A stretch of 64,000 nucleotides of DNA from Psychromicrobium lacuslunae. Lineage in GTDB: Bacteria; Actinomycetota; Actinomycetes; Actinomycetales; Micrococcaceae. Position 1 is the first letter of the stretch. Every line of letters begins with the position of its first letter. This document shows positions 44,057-52,270 of this stretch, piece after piece. Both the position numbers and the translations under genes were made by a program. Below the pieces are notes generated by a model that saw only the letters and a program-made list of their open reading frames with translations, was not told the DNA's origin and did not search any database. Location of the stretch: contig NZ_CP011005.1 of the NCBI RefSeq assembly GCF_000950575.1, positions 1,550,001-1,614,000 of the forward strand, in the 5' to 3' direction.

Positions 44057-44098
44057 GCGACACACCGAAGCCAAAAGACTGATTGCGGGATCCAGTAG

Positions 44099-44128
44099 AA
44101 GTTTCTATTATTAGGCATACCGAAACTT
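44099..44128 (+). promoter_or_regulatory. Operator dyad over the mntH -10
   Basis: AAGTTTC, sixteen bases, GAAACTT: perfect 7-bp arms flanking TATTAT (44106-44111, probable -10) and TTAGGCATACC, which resembles half a DtxR-family box. Likely MntR target, since mntR is the next gene. Confidence 0.5.
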
Positions 44129-44147
44129 TTTTATCAGGAGAGCCGAC

Positions 44148-45416
44148 ATGACTAGTGCGCCGCCGCAAATCGCATCCCCGCAGAGGAAAATCGGTGACGC
44201 TCGGCTTTTGGTTTTGCTCGGACCGGCCTTCGTCGCCGCGATTGCCTATGTCGACCCGGGAAATGTGGCGGCCAACCTGACTAGCGGGGCGAAATTCGGC
44301 TATCTGCTGGTCTGGGTCCTGGTTGTCGCCAATGTGATGGCGATGATGATCCAGTATCAGTCCGCCAAGCTAGGTTTAGTCACCGGAAAATCCCTGCCTG
44401 AGTTACTCGGCCAACGACTTCGTCCCACCGCGCGAAGAGCCTTCTGGTTACAAGCCGAACTTGTTGCAATGGCCACCGACTTAGCCGAGGTAATCGGCGG
44501 TGCGATCGCACTCAACTTGCTCTTCCAACTGCCCCTACCGCTAGGTGGCTTGATCGTTGGGGTGATCTCGATGGCGATGCTGGCGGTGCAGAGTCGTTTC
44601 GGCCAACGACCTTTTGAATCGGTGATCATCTGCCTGCTACTAATCATCACCGTTGGTTTCTTATTCGGCCTGGTGATCAACCCAGCGAACCCGGCCGAAG
44701 CCGCAGCGGGCTTGATCCCGCGCTTTGATGGCGCCGAATCGGTGCTACTGGCCGCCAGCATGCTGGGAGCCACCGTGATGCCACATGCTATCTACCTGCA
44801 CTCAGCTCTAGCCCGGGATCGACACCGCGCTGACCCTCAGGTGCAACCCGAGCAGAGCGCATTGCGCAGACTGATCAAAGCGACCCGACTCGATGTCGTG
44901 GTGGCTCTAGTGCTGGCCGGCAGCGTCAATATTGGCATGCTCTTATTAGCCGCTTCAACGCTACCCGGGGTGGCTGGCACCGACACCATTGAGGGCGCCC
45001 ACCAGGCAATTTCGGCCTCGCTCGGCCCGGTGGTAGCGATCATCTTTGGAATTGGCCTGCTGGCCTCCGGCCTCGCCTCCACCTCAGTAGGTTGCTATGC
45101 CGGAGCCACCGTAATGTCCGGTCTTCTGACTTTCAAAGTGCCACTTTTATTACGCCGAGTGATCAGCCTGATTCCGGCCTTGATTCTGTTATTGCTTGGC
45201 GTGGATCCAACCTGGGCCTTGGTCGTCAGCCAGATGGCGCTGAGCTTCGGCATTCCCTTCGCTCTGATCCCGCTATTGCGGCTCACTTCGAATCGCCAGA
45301 TTATGGGCTCTCATCGCGACGGCTTGCCGCTGAGGCTCGCCGCGATGGTCAGCGCAGCTCTCATCATTAGCCTTAACCTGGCCTTGATTTACCTCACCGT
45401 AACCGGCGCAAGCTGA
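44148..45416 (+). CDS. mntH: Nramp-type manganese transporter
   Basis: 422 residues, about eleven helices. The metal-binding motifs are AYVDPGNVAANLTSG (DPGN in helix 1) and VMPHAIYLHSAL (MPH in helix 6). MntH imports Mn2+ with protons. AGGAGAG precedes the ATG, and a dyad overlaps the promoter. The DtxR-type regulator gene begins 45 bases after the stop, so metal-dependent control by MntR is expected. Confidence 0.95.
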   Translation: MTSAPPQIASPQRKIGDARLLVLLGPAFVAAIAYVDPGNVAANLTSGAKFGYLLVWVLVVANVMAMMIQYQSAKLGLVTGKSLPELLGQRLRPTARRAFWLQAELVAMATDLAEVIGGAIALNLLFQLPLPLGGLIVGVISMAMLAVQSRFGQRPFESVIICLLLIITVGFLFGLVINPANPAEAAAGLIPRFDGAESVLLAASMLGATVMPHAIYLHSALARDRHRADPQVQPEQSALRRLIKATRLDVVVALVLAGSVNIGMLLLAASTLPGVAGTDTIEGAHQAISASLGPVVAIIFGIGLLASGLASTSVGCYAGATVMSGLLTFKVPLLLRRVISLIPALILLLLGVDPTWALVVSQMALSFGIPFALIPLLRLTSNRQIMGSHRDGLPLRLAAMVSAALIISLNLALIYLTVTGAS

Positions 45417-45447
45417 ACTCGCCTAAGCATCCGGCGCAGCTGGACGG

Positions 45448-45453
45448 TATTGT
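45448..45453 (+). promoter_or_regulatory. Candidate -10 of mntR
   Basis: TATTGT seven bases before the GTG at 45461; near-leaderless. Confidence 0.4.
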
Positions 45454-45460
45454 GAGAGAT

Positions 45461-46168
45461 GTGAAGCCAACCTCCTCTAGCGTCGAAGACTACGTCAAAG
45501 TCATCTATGCCTACACCGAGTGGCAGGACAAGCCGATCAATTCTTCCCAGTTGGCCATCAGGCTGGGAGTGGCAAATTCTTCGGTCTCTGAAATGGTCCG
45601 TAAGCTCAAGGAGCTGGGCCTGGTCACTCATCAGCCCTACAGCAGCATTGAGTTGACCAAGCAAGGTCTCACCCTAGCCCTTTCGATGGTTCGCCGGCAT
45701 CGCCTGCTGGAGACCTATCTAGCTCAGGAACTCGGCTATCGCTGGGATCAGGTACATGACGAGGCTGAGCTCCTAGAACACGCCGTTTCCGATGTTTTCA
45801 TTGAACGACTGTCGGAGAAACTCGGCCATCCCAGCAGGGATCCACACGGCGACCCAATTCCCAGCCCGGACGGGCAGATCACTCTGCCGACAGCTCGTCG
45901 GCTGATCGAATTGGATACCGGTCACCAGGGCGAGATCACTCGGATCAGCGATCATAATCCGCTGTTACTTCGATATTTGGACGAAGAAAACATTGAGCTT
46001 GACGCACCAATTGAGGTACTGGGGCGGAAGCCGTTTGGCGGCTCCCTGATGGTGCGGTTGGGCCGCGCCGCCGAATCCCGGGAACTCGATCTCAGCGATG
46101 AGATTGGCAGCGCCCTCTGGGTGCAGGACACCGCTGTGCACCAAGGTTGCACCCTGCAGAGTCAATGA
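45461..46168 (+). CDS. mntR: DtxR/MntR-family metal-dependent regulator
   Basis: 235 residues: iron-dependent-repressor winged helix (SVEDYVKVIYAYTEW, ANSSVSEMVRKLKELGL), dimerisation/metal domain (MVRRHRLLETYLAQELGYRW, HDEAELLEHAVSD, HPSRDPHGDPIPSPDG) and a C-terminal SH3-like FeoA domain (ITRISDHNPLLLRYL). Adjacent mntH argues for manganese. GTG at 45461 (MKPTSSSVEDY) is preferred to the GTG at 45452 because the family begins there and a -10 lies seven bases upstream. Confidence 0.9.
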   Translation: MKPTSSSVEDYVKVIYAYTEWQDKPINSSQLAIRLGVANSSVSEMVRKLKELGLVTHQPYSSIELTKQGLTLALSMVRRHRLLETYLAQELGYRWDQVHDEAELLEHAVSDVFIERLSEKLGHPSRDPHGDPIPSPDGQITLPTARRLIELDTGHQGEITRISDHNPLLLRYLDEENIELDAPIEVLGRKPFGGSLMVRLGRAAESRELDLSDEIGSALWVQDTAVHQGCTLQSQ

Positions 46169-46178
46169 AACGGCGTCG

Positions 46179-46619
46179 ATGAAATCGATGAGTTCCTGGC
46201 CGCCGCTGTCGGCGTGGCTGGCCGTTGGCATTGCCGGGATTCTCGGCACCGAGGCACGTTATGGTCTTGGCCTGATTTTCCCGGAGAGTTCAACCGCTTT
46301 GCCGTTCACCACCCTGTCCATCAATGTGCTCGGATCCTTCCTGCTGGGAACTTTGAGCGGGTATTGGTCTAAACGTTCGGTGCGCTGGTGGATTCGAGCC
46401 GGGCTCGGCCCAGGCTTACTTGGCTCTTTCACCACGTTCTCGGCAGTCGTCTACGCCGTTGACCAGTTCGCTCGGGCCGGTAGTTCGGCGCTCTGGGTCT
46501 GGTATTTAATCTTGACCATGCTGTTGGGGTGCGCAGCGGCCTGGGCCGGTCTTTTTCTCGGCTCTCGACTGCCAACTGGACTCGCTGGCCACGGTCATCA
46601 AGCTGCTGAGAAACCATGA
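46179..46619 (+). CDS. crcB: Fluoride channel subunit CrcB/Fluc (first)
   Basis: 146 residues with four helices: WLAVGIAGILGTEARYGLGL, TTLSINVLGSFLLGTLSGYW, GLGPGLLGSFTTFSAVVYAV, LTMLLGCAAAWAGLFLGSRL. The GSFTTFS break and the RYGL/N-x-x-G motifs are diagnostic. ATG at 46179 is chosen; the open frame extends upstream into mntR without support. It overlaps the second crcB by four bases, the usual sign of a heterodimeric Fluc pair. No fluoride riboswitch precedes it. Confidence 0.9.
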   Translation: MKSMSSWPPLSAWLAVGIAGILGTEARYGLGLIFPESSTALPFTTLSINVLGSFLLGTLSGYWSKRSVRWWIRAGLGPGLLGSFTTFSAVVYAVDQFARAGSSALWVWYLILTMLLGCAAAWAGLFLGSRLPTGLAGHGHQAAEKP

Positions 46620-46996
46620 CGGCCCTCATTGTCGGATTGGCCGGGATGATCGGGGCGCTGCTGCGCTTCAGCTTGGATACGCTCTTCGCCCAGGGCGGGC
46701 GTTTTGCCTCCGGAAAGCCCGGCCATCTTCCGCTGGCCACGCTGCTGGTCAATGCAGTCGGCAGCCTATTGATCGGCTACGTCGGCGGGCTCGCAATTCA
46801 CGCTGAAATCTCCCCCACCTGGCATACCGCCCTGGCCACCGGTTTGGCAGGTGGCCTGACCACCTTCAGCTCCTTTGCGGTGTCAACCGTTGTGCTCTGG
46901 CGGGAGGGGCGACGACTCGTCTCCGCCCTCAATGTCGCCGTTAATCTTGTGCTCGGCCTCGGCCTCGCCTGGCTGGGTTTTTGGCTGGCCAGCTGA
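46616..46996 (+). CDS. crcB: Fluoride channel subunit CrcB/Fluc (second)
   Basis: 126 residues, four helices: LIVGLAGMIGALLRFSLDTL, ATLLVNAVGSLLIGYVGGLA, TGLAGGLTTFSSFAVSTVVL, VNLVLGLGLAWLGFWLA. The GGLTTFSSF and LVNAVGS motifs match Fluc. With the previous gene it would form an antiparallel dimer that lets F- escape. Its last 114 bases are overlapped on the other strand by the YrdB-like gene. Confidence 0.92.
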   Translation: MTALIVGLAGMIGALLRFSLDTLFAQGGRFASGKPGHLPLATLLVNAVGSLLIGYVGGLAIHAEISPTWHTALATGLAGGLTTFSSFAVSTVVLWREGRRLVSALNVAVNLVLGLGLAWLGFWLAS

Positions 46997-47362
46997 TCGA
47001 TGACGCAAATAGAAACTCAAAGCGGTATTGAGTAGCGCCAGGACGATCATAATAATCCCAGGAATTGGAAGCTTGACCAGCAATAATCCGAGCCCGGCAA
47101 GCAAGAACAAGAGCAGCGCCACAATCGGCTGAGTTGGCCAAGACAAGCGGTACTTGGCCTTGGGAGCCATCAGATATGACCAGAACACCACGATCACGGC
47201 AGCCGCGACAATACCGATCAATACGCCCCAGGGGGCGGCCAAGCTGCGGAATCCCCAAAAGAAAATAGCGACGAGCATGGCCACCTCGAGCAGGAAGGCG
47301 ATAACGCTGTTAACCGCCGTCAAGGTCCGGGTAGTCGATGTCGATTCCACAGGCAACTGCAT
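46883..47362 (-). CDS. YrdB-like (DUF2568) small membrane protein
   Basis: 159 residues, four hydrophobic helices (VIAFLLEVAMLVAIFFWGFR, WGVLIGIVAAAVIVVFWSYL, PIVALLLFLLAGLGLLLVKL, IPGIIMIVLALLNTALSFYL) matching DUF2568. The usual protein ends near residue 125; here a charged tail (PGEAEAEHKINGDIEGGDES) runs antisense through the end of the second crcB. TAGGAT stands six bases before the ATG at 47362. Function unknown. Confidence 0.8.
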   Translation of the reverse strand: MQLPVESTSTTRTLTAVNSVIAFLLEVAMLVAIFFWGFRSLAAPWGVLIGIVAAAVIVVFWSYLMAPKAKYRLSWPTQPIVALLLFLLAGLGLLLVKLPIPGIIMIVLALLNTALSFYLRHRSAGQPKTQPGEAEAEHKINGDIEGGDESSPLPPEHNG

Positions 47363-47368
47363 ATCAAG

Positions 47369-47374
47369 ATCCTA
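47369..47374 (-). promoter_or_regulatory. Leaderless -10 of the YrdB-like gene
   Basis: TAGGAT six bases before the ATG at 47362. Confidence 0.5.
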
Positions 47375-47397
47375 GCAATCCCTGAGTCCACTGTGTT

Positions 47398-48825
47398 TCA
47401 TGCCACCGTTGGGGAGCTGTCCGAACCTGGATCTCGCGAATCTGAGAGGACCGTTGCGGGCCGGGGGTTTTGAATGCCGAAGGCTGAAATCACGCCACCA
47501 ATGACTAGCAGAATTGCCGTCACCAGGGACACCAACCGCGTGCTTTCGGTATCCAGCACACCGCCCATCACCACACCGGCCAAGGCCACCGTAACTAGCC
47601 CTGCAATTCTGGCTATCGCATTATTGACCGCAGAACCAATACCGGCTCGCTCAGCACTGACCGAGCCGAGGATGCCGGAAGTCAGCGGAGCCACCGTGAT
47701 CGCCAACCCTAGCCCGAAAATCAATATTCCCGGCAGCACCTGCCACCAATAGTTGAAGGCTTCGGTGAGACTGAGTAACCAGAAGAATCCGGCACCCGCA
47801 ATGATCGGGCCGAGCGCCATAAAGAGTCTGGGCCCAAAACGCCCGGACAATGAACCAAACCAGGACGAGAGCAGCAGCATCAGCACGGTGGAAGGCAACA
47901 TCGCGATACCGGCGATCGTCGCACTCAGTCCCGCGACTTGTTGCAGGTATAGGCCAAGGGCGAAGAAACCCAGCGAAAGCGCCCCGTAGATGAAAAAAGT
48001 GGAGATATTTCCTACCCAGAAGTTCCGCAGTGAGAATAGGCTCAGCGGCATCATTGGCTGGGCGGTGCGGCGTTCATGCCAGAGGAACCCCACCAGTGCG
48101 AGCAATCCAACGATCAACGGGATCAGGACCACCGGACTGCGCCAACCGAAACTGGCCTGTTCAATCATCGCGTACACGACTCCGCCGAGGCCCACCACGG
48201 CTAGCGCAGCTCCCAACACATCGACCATGGCCGCTGGATCTCTGGCCGCATCCGAATCGCGCAGCCGGAACAGCATTGGCAGGCAAACTGCGATAGGCAG
48301 CAAGTTAATGAAAAAGACGAATTGCCAGGAGAGGAAGTCCACGGCGAGCCCGCCGACTAAGGGGGCGACAAGCGTCGAAGCCCCGGTCCAGGCCGTCCAT
48401 TGGCCAATCGCTTTACTCTGCGCAGTGCCTGAGAAAGTGGCGATAATGAGCGCCAATGAACTAGGCACCAGCAGCGCACCGGCTACTCCCTGCAGGCCTC
48501 GGGCCAGGATCAGCATCATATCGCTGCTGGCGATGCCGCACAGCACTGAAGTGATGCCGAATCCGATCAGGCCCCAGATCAGAATGCGAACCCGGCCAAA
48601 TAGATCAGAAAGGCTGCCGGCCACCAGAATCAATGAGCCGAGCGTGAGCATATAAGCGTCAACAATCCATTGCTGTGAGCTCAGTCCGCCGCCGAGATCC
48701 CTGCTGATCGCGGGTAGCGCTAGGTTAACTACGCTGCCGTCCAGAATAGAAACGAATGAGGCCAGAATCGCGACGAAGAGAACTCTGCGCTGATAACCGG
48801 TCAGCGGCACGGTGTTGGCGGACAT
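47398..48825 (-). CDS. MFS multidrug transporter, DHA2 (14-TM) family
   Basis: 475 residues with about fourteen hydrophobic segments. Motif A-like SLSDLFGRVRILIWGLIGFG, motif D1 near FVSILDGSVVNLALPAI, and motif C GASTLVAPLVGGLAVDFLSW are typical of EmrB/QacA proton-drug antiporters. Substrates cannot be inferred. No TetR or MarR regulator is adjacent. TAACTT six bases before the ATG at 48825 predicts a leaderless transcript. Confidence 0.9.
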   Translation of the reverse strand: MSANTVPLTGYQRRVLFVAILASFVSILDGSVVNLALPAISRDLGGGLSSQQWIVDAYMLTLGSLILVAGSLSDLFGRVRILIWGLIGFGITSVLCGIASSDMMLILARGLQGVAGALLVPSSLALIIATFSGTAQSKAIGQWTAWTGASTLVAPLVGGLAVDFLSWQFVFFINLLPIAVCLPMLFRLRDSDAARDPAAMVDVLGAALAVVGLGGVVYAMIEQASFGWRSPVVLIPLIVGLLALVGFLWHERRTAQPMMPLSLFSLRNFWVGNISTFFIYGALSLGFFALGLYLQQVAGLSATIAGIAMLPSTVLMLLLSSWFGSLSGRFGPRLFMALGPIIAGAGFFWLLSLTEAFNYWWQVLPGILIFGLGLAITVAPLTSGILGSVSAERAGIGSAVNNAIARIAGLVTVALAGVVMGGVLDTESTRLVSLVTAILLVIGGVISAFGIQNPRPATVLSDSRDPGSDSSPTVA

Positions 48826-48831
48826 GAGTCA

Positions 48832-48837
48832 AAGTTA
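48832..48837 (-). promoter_or_regulatory. Leaderless -10 of the DHA2 transporter gene
   Basis: TAACTT six bases before the ATG at 48825. Confidence 0.5.
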
Positions 48838-48974
48838 CTCCGTCTTCGACGACTGGACTGCTATTGCCGTTTACTGGTCGAGATGAAAATTCCTTCCCGC
48901 GGTGCCGTTCATCGCCGCTTCACGATTTCACCATAGACTGTTCTAAAGCATCACCACTCACCTTAAGGATTCTG

Positions 48975-49742
48975 ATGAAAAAGAAAGTTCTTGCCGTTCC
49001 GGCATTTTTGCTGATCTTCGGCCTGGCAGCCTGCACCGCCCCCAGCGGAAGCGGCCAAAACACGGATAGTGATTCGAACGCAAAGTCTTCGAGTTCCACC
49101 GCAGCCACCAGCAGCGATCAAGCGTCCTCGCCAAGCAGCGCTTCAGCGTCTTCGAATCCGGCGAAGATCTTTACCACCCAGCAGCTGGGCGCCATCATCC
49201 CGATGCTGAAAGACTCCAGCGGCACCCCCTTCACCGCTGCCCCTCAAGAGCAGCTCAATCAGGGAATTCAGCTTGCCAAAGAACAGCTAGCCAAGACCCA
49301 GGTGACGCCCCAGGCTTGCCAGCAATTAATGGATCAGAATAGCCAAATCGTACCGGGCAGCAACTTCGCCGGCGGCACGTCGCCAAAGGATGGCACAGTG
49401 CTCAGCCTGGTTTCTTTCAAGGACGCTAATGTATTGGTCAAGTCAGTCACCGATGGCCAGCAAGCTGTAGAGAGTTGCGAGAGCTTCAGCATCAGCATCG
49501 CGGGGCAGAAAATCGACGCCACGGTGAAGACTCTTCCGGTGAAAACCAATGGTGAAGTGAGCGTGGCCAAGCTGGTGAAGGAGAGCTTGCCCGGCGGCAA
49601 AACCATGGACGTGCTCAGCGTTTCCGGCGTCAAGGGAAATCTCGCCGTCGCAGCGGTCAAGATCGCCGAAAAAGTCGATGACGCTGCTGCCCAGGACCTC
49701 GCTGCCCTGGTTAACGACGCCTTCGCTAAAGCCGGAGTCTAA
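48975..49742 (+). CDS. Putative secreted lipoprotein
   Basis: 255 residues. Signal peptide MKKKVLAVPAFLLIFGLAAC with lipobox GLAAC, then a Ser/Thr/Ala-rich linker to about residue 62 and a globular domain of about 190 residues (FTTQQLGAIIPMLKDSSGTP, TPQACQQLMDQN, a pair of cysteines). I do not recognise the family; actinobacterial 'sensor-domain/PknH-like' lipoproteins have comparable layout. ATG at 48975 is fixed by AAGGA five bases upstream and the signal peptide; an upstream in-frame start would bury the signal. Lies between the MFS pump and a secreted lipase. Confidence 0.8.
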   Translation: MKKKVLAVPAFLLIFGLAACTAPSGSGQNTDSDSNAKSSSSTAATSSDQASSPSSASASSNPAKIFTTQQLGAIIPMLKDSSGTPFTAAPQEQLNQGIQLAKEQLAKTQVTPQACQQLMDQNSQIVPGSNFAGGTSPKDGTVLSLVSFKDANVLVKSVTDGQQAVESCESFSISIAGQKIDATVKTLPVKTNGEVSVAKLVKESLPGGKTMDVLSVSGVKGNLAVAAVKIAEKVDDAAAQDLAALVNDAFAKAGV

Positions 49743-49856
49743 GCACGGCCCCGTGATCGGGAACAATCTGCGGTTCGCCTAAGATTCACAGCAAACATCC
49801 GGCCTGCGTTCATTGTCACACAGGCTACTCACAAGTAACATCGCTGAGACAGGCAC

Positions 49857-49872
49857 TGTGAATCAGATCACA
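49857..49872. promoter_or_regulatory. CRP/GlxR consensus site upstream of the lipase gene
   Basis: TGTGAATCAGATCACA is a perfect TGTGA-N6-TCACA palindrome, centred 35 bases before the lipase ATG. Location close to the start would suit repression, but the transcription start is unknown. Confidence 0.65.
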
Positions 49873-49898
49873 GAGCAGATGATCACGGAGTATGACCA

Positions 49899-51239
49899 AT
49901 GAAGTTCAACTTTCGTCCCATATCAGCGGTGGCCGCGCTGGGGATAGCCGCAGGGCTATTAGTCATTGCGAGCCCCAGTGCGACCGCCGCCACGCCAGTC
50001 CCCACCGCTGAAGTCACCGCGAAAGACTCGTTCTATCGCTACGACGGCAGCACCCCACTGGCTTCCTACTCCCCCGGTGCGATTCTCAAGAGCCGCACCA
50101 TCAGTTACCACGCGATCGGCATTCCACTGCCACTGACCGCGATCCAATTGCTCTACCGCTCCACCGATATCAATGGAAATCCTTCGGCGAATGTCACCTC
50201 TGTGATTAAGCCGCCACTGCTGAATACCGGCCGGGGCAAAGGAAAGGCCATTTCTTACCAATCCGCTTATGATTCGCTGAACCCCGAGGATAGCCCCTCC
50301 CGCTCAATCGCTGGCGGCCTGAGCTTAGGTGGATTGATCGCAAGCGCGGAAACGGCGGTGATCACTCCGTCTCTGCTCCAGGGTTACACCGTGATCGTTC
50401 CGGACACCGAAGGCCAGGATGCTGTCTTTGCGGCCGGACCGGCTTACGGCACTTACACTTTGGATTCGGCTCGCGCGGCCCTGAAGTCCAGCGCTACCGG
50501 GTTGAACGCAAATACTAAGCTTGCGTTGCTCGGCTATTCCGGCGGGGCCATTGCAACCGGCTGGGCCTCCCAATTGGCACCGAGCTACGCACCGGATATC
50601 AATAAGAATCTGGTTGGCGCGGCTGAGGGCGGCTTATTGGTTGCGCCAGCGCACAATCTGAAGTACGTTTCCGGCAGCCTAGTTTGGGCAGGCGTTGCAC
50701 CGATGGCAATTATTGGCGTCGCCCGGGCTCTCAATCTTGACTTCAGCCCTTATCTCAACAGCTACGGGCTGCAGGTCTTCGCCAAGCTAAAGTATGCTTC
50801 GATTATCAATGCCTTGGCCCAATACCCCGGTCTGACCTGGGAGAAGATCGCCAAACCGGAATATAGCAATCCGAATAGCATTCCGATCTTCGTCGAAGCT
50901 GTGAACCGAGTAAATAGGGGCCAAGCACCTTCTCCGACTATCCCGATGTTCATTGCGCAGGGTAGCAACGGGGTGCTGGAAGGCACCGCAGGCTTCGGTG
51001 TCGGTGACGGCGTGATGATCGCCGGCGATGTACGCTCGCTCGCCCGCCAGTTCTGTGCCAGCGGAACTACTGTGCAGTATGACCAGTATTACCTGCTCTC
51101 GCATTCCATCGGCACGGTGCCGTGGTTCATCAAAGCCCTAGGCTGGATCGACCAGCGCTTTGCGGGTGCTAGCGCGCCGAATAATTGCGGATCAATTGCG
51201 CCCGGAAACTCACTGGCTCCGGAGCAAGTAGTTTCCTAG
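49899..51239 (+). CDS. Secreted LIP-family triacylglycerol lipase
   Basis: 446 residues with a signal peptide (about 1-30, ending SPSATAATP). Alpha/beta-hydrolase of the fungal-type secretory lipase (LIP) family: GYTVIVPDTEGQ, nucleophile elbow LGYSGGAIATGWA (Ser in GYSGG), NLVGAAEGGLLV, and the late YYLLSHSIGTVPWF supplying the His. It would hydrolyse lipids or esters outside the cell. The ATG at 49899 follows CGGAG by 11 bases. A perfect CRP-type site upstream suggests carbon-source control. A strong terminator follows. Confidence 0.9.
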   Translation: MKFNFRPISAVAALGIAAGLLVIASPSATAATPVPTAEVTAKDSFYRYDGSTPLASYSPGAILKSRTISYHAIGIPLPLTAIQLLYRSTDINGNPSANVTSVIKPPLLNTGRGKGKAISYQSAYDSLNPEDSPSRSIAGGLSLGGLIASAETAVITPSLLQGYTVIVPDTEGQDAVFAAGPAYGTYTLDSARAALKSSATGLNANTKLALLGYSGGAIATGWASQLAPSYAPDINKNLVGAAEGGLLVAPAHNLKYVSGSLVWAGVAPMAIIGVARALNLDFSPYLNSYGLQVFAKLKYASIINALAQYPGLTWEKIAKPEYSNPNSIPIFVEAVNRVNRGQAPSPTIPMFIAQGSNGVLEGTAGFGVGDGVMIAGDVRSLARQFCASGTTVQYDQYYLLSHSIGTVPWFIKALGWIDQRFAGASAPNNCGSIAPGNSLAPEQVVS

Positions 51240-51267
51240 AAGTCTTCTCGAGGCTAGTTCGCCAAGT

Positions 51268-51302
51268 AGAGGTGTGCTCCCCATTATTGGGAGCACACCT
51301 CT
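51268..51302. terminator. Bidirectional terminator after the lipase gene
   Basis: AGAGGTGTGCTCCC, seven bases, GGGAGCACACCTCT: perfect 14-bp stem between convergent genes, followed on the plus strand by ACTTTA. Confidence 0.8.
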
Positions 51303-51350
51303 ACTTTATCCTGACCTTCAATGCCTGCCGCTACAGCCGAGCCCTCCGGT

Positions 51351-51989
51351 TCAGCGGCGGCTTGCTACACAGCTGACGCTCGTGTTGCCGCTCTGCTTCG
51401 AAACCGACTTGCCGTCAATCTTGATCTCACAGCTGACCGTCTGCCCGGTCGCAGTAACATCACCAATTACGCTTAGGGTGGCCACATCGAAACCGGTGAG
51501 TTTAGCTGTTTCCTTCCAGTCGCTGGTGACAGTCTTCTGCGAGGTTCCGCCAGAACTACCATAGGAAACCGTTGCCGAGCCGCCCTTGGTTGTGACAATA
51601 TACTCCACCTCTGAAGTGCCCTCAGACTTTTGCGAAATTTCAGCCGACGCTGAATTGATAGCGTTGCTAATACCGGTGATGGCTAGGGCAGTAATTGCCG
51701 CAACAATAATGGCGATCACGACGGCAATGGCACCCAGAATAATGCCAGTGATCGAGGTGCCTTTCTTGCTACCTTTCTTCAACACAACACCGAGGATACC
51801 CAGAATGATGGCAATCGGGCCGAGGACAAAGGCGCCCCAGCCGAGGAATGGAATAAAAGAGATTACTAGCGCCACAATGCCCACCACCAGAGCGGCAATG
51901 CCGAAGCCGTTGCTCTGAGATTGCTGAGGCATGGGTTGCAGCTGGTAGGGCTGCTGGGGTTGTTGATAAATTGGCGGCTGTTCGGACAT
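51351..51989 (-). CDS. DUF4190 membrane protein with MmpS-like C-terminal domain
   Basis: 212 residues. A Gln/Pro-rich cytoplasmic N terminus (about 1-26) leads to two hydrophobic hairpins (GIAALVVGIVALVISFIPFL, FVLGPIAIILGILGVVL, a KKGSKKG loop, SITGIILGAIAVVIAIIVAA), the DUF4190 arrangement. The extracytoplasmic C-terminal ~85 residues (VEYIVTTKGGSATVSYGSSG, TVSCEIKIDGKSVSKQSG) look like the MmpS beta-sandwich. No MmpL partner is near. GAGGAG precedes the ATG. Role unknown. Confidence 0.78.
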   Translation of the reverse strand: MSEQPPIYQQPQQPYQLQPMPQQSQSNGFGIAALVVGIVALVISFIPFLGWGAFVLGPIAIILGILGVVLKKGSKKGTSITGIILGAIAVVIAIIVAAITALAITGISNAINSASAEISQKSEGTSEVEYIVTTKGGSATVSYGSSGGTSQKTVTSDWKETAKLTGFDVATLSVIGDVTATGQTVSCEIKIDGKSVSKQSGNTSVSCVASRR

Positions 51990-52270
51990 TGAAAACTCCT
52001 CTTGTCGGTTCCTGGTTTGCTATCGATACCGACTTCGGACGCCCGTAGTCCTTTAGCGATTCACCGAGCCCATCTGCCGCAAACGCACTTCAGTTGAATA
52101 TTAGCTTTGAAAATCCCAAAAATTACTTGTGTGTATAAAACCGTTACAAACGGTTTAGTGAGCTTTGCTGATCCGGTAGCAGCGCAGCAGGCTTAGGTAA
52201 AATGTTTGGAGATGAGGCGTCAGGTAGCTGGATTGGTTAACCAGCTGCTGCTGATACGAAGGAGAGCACG
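51990..52270. promoter_or_regulatory. Divergent intergenic region with an 8-bp dyad
   Basis: 281 bp, no gene seen. AAACCGTT-ACA-AACGGTTT (52138-52156) is a perfect dyad next to TATAAAAC, a possible operator. AAGGAGAG at 52259-52266 serves the DUF1801 gene. Confidence 0.4.

Noticed and set aside
45950-46178. Fluoride riboswitch upstream of crcB
   Set aside because: The first crcB follows mntR by ten bases and no conserved crcB-motif core is visible.
46098-46178. N-terminal extension of the first CrcB
   Set aside because: The extra codons are antisense-like translation of the mntR end in another frame; the family starts at about 46179.
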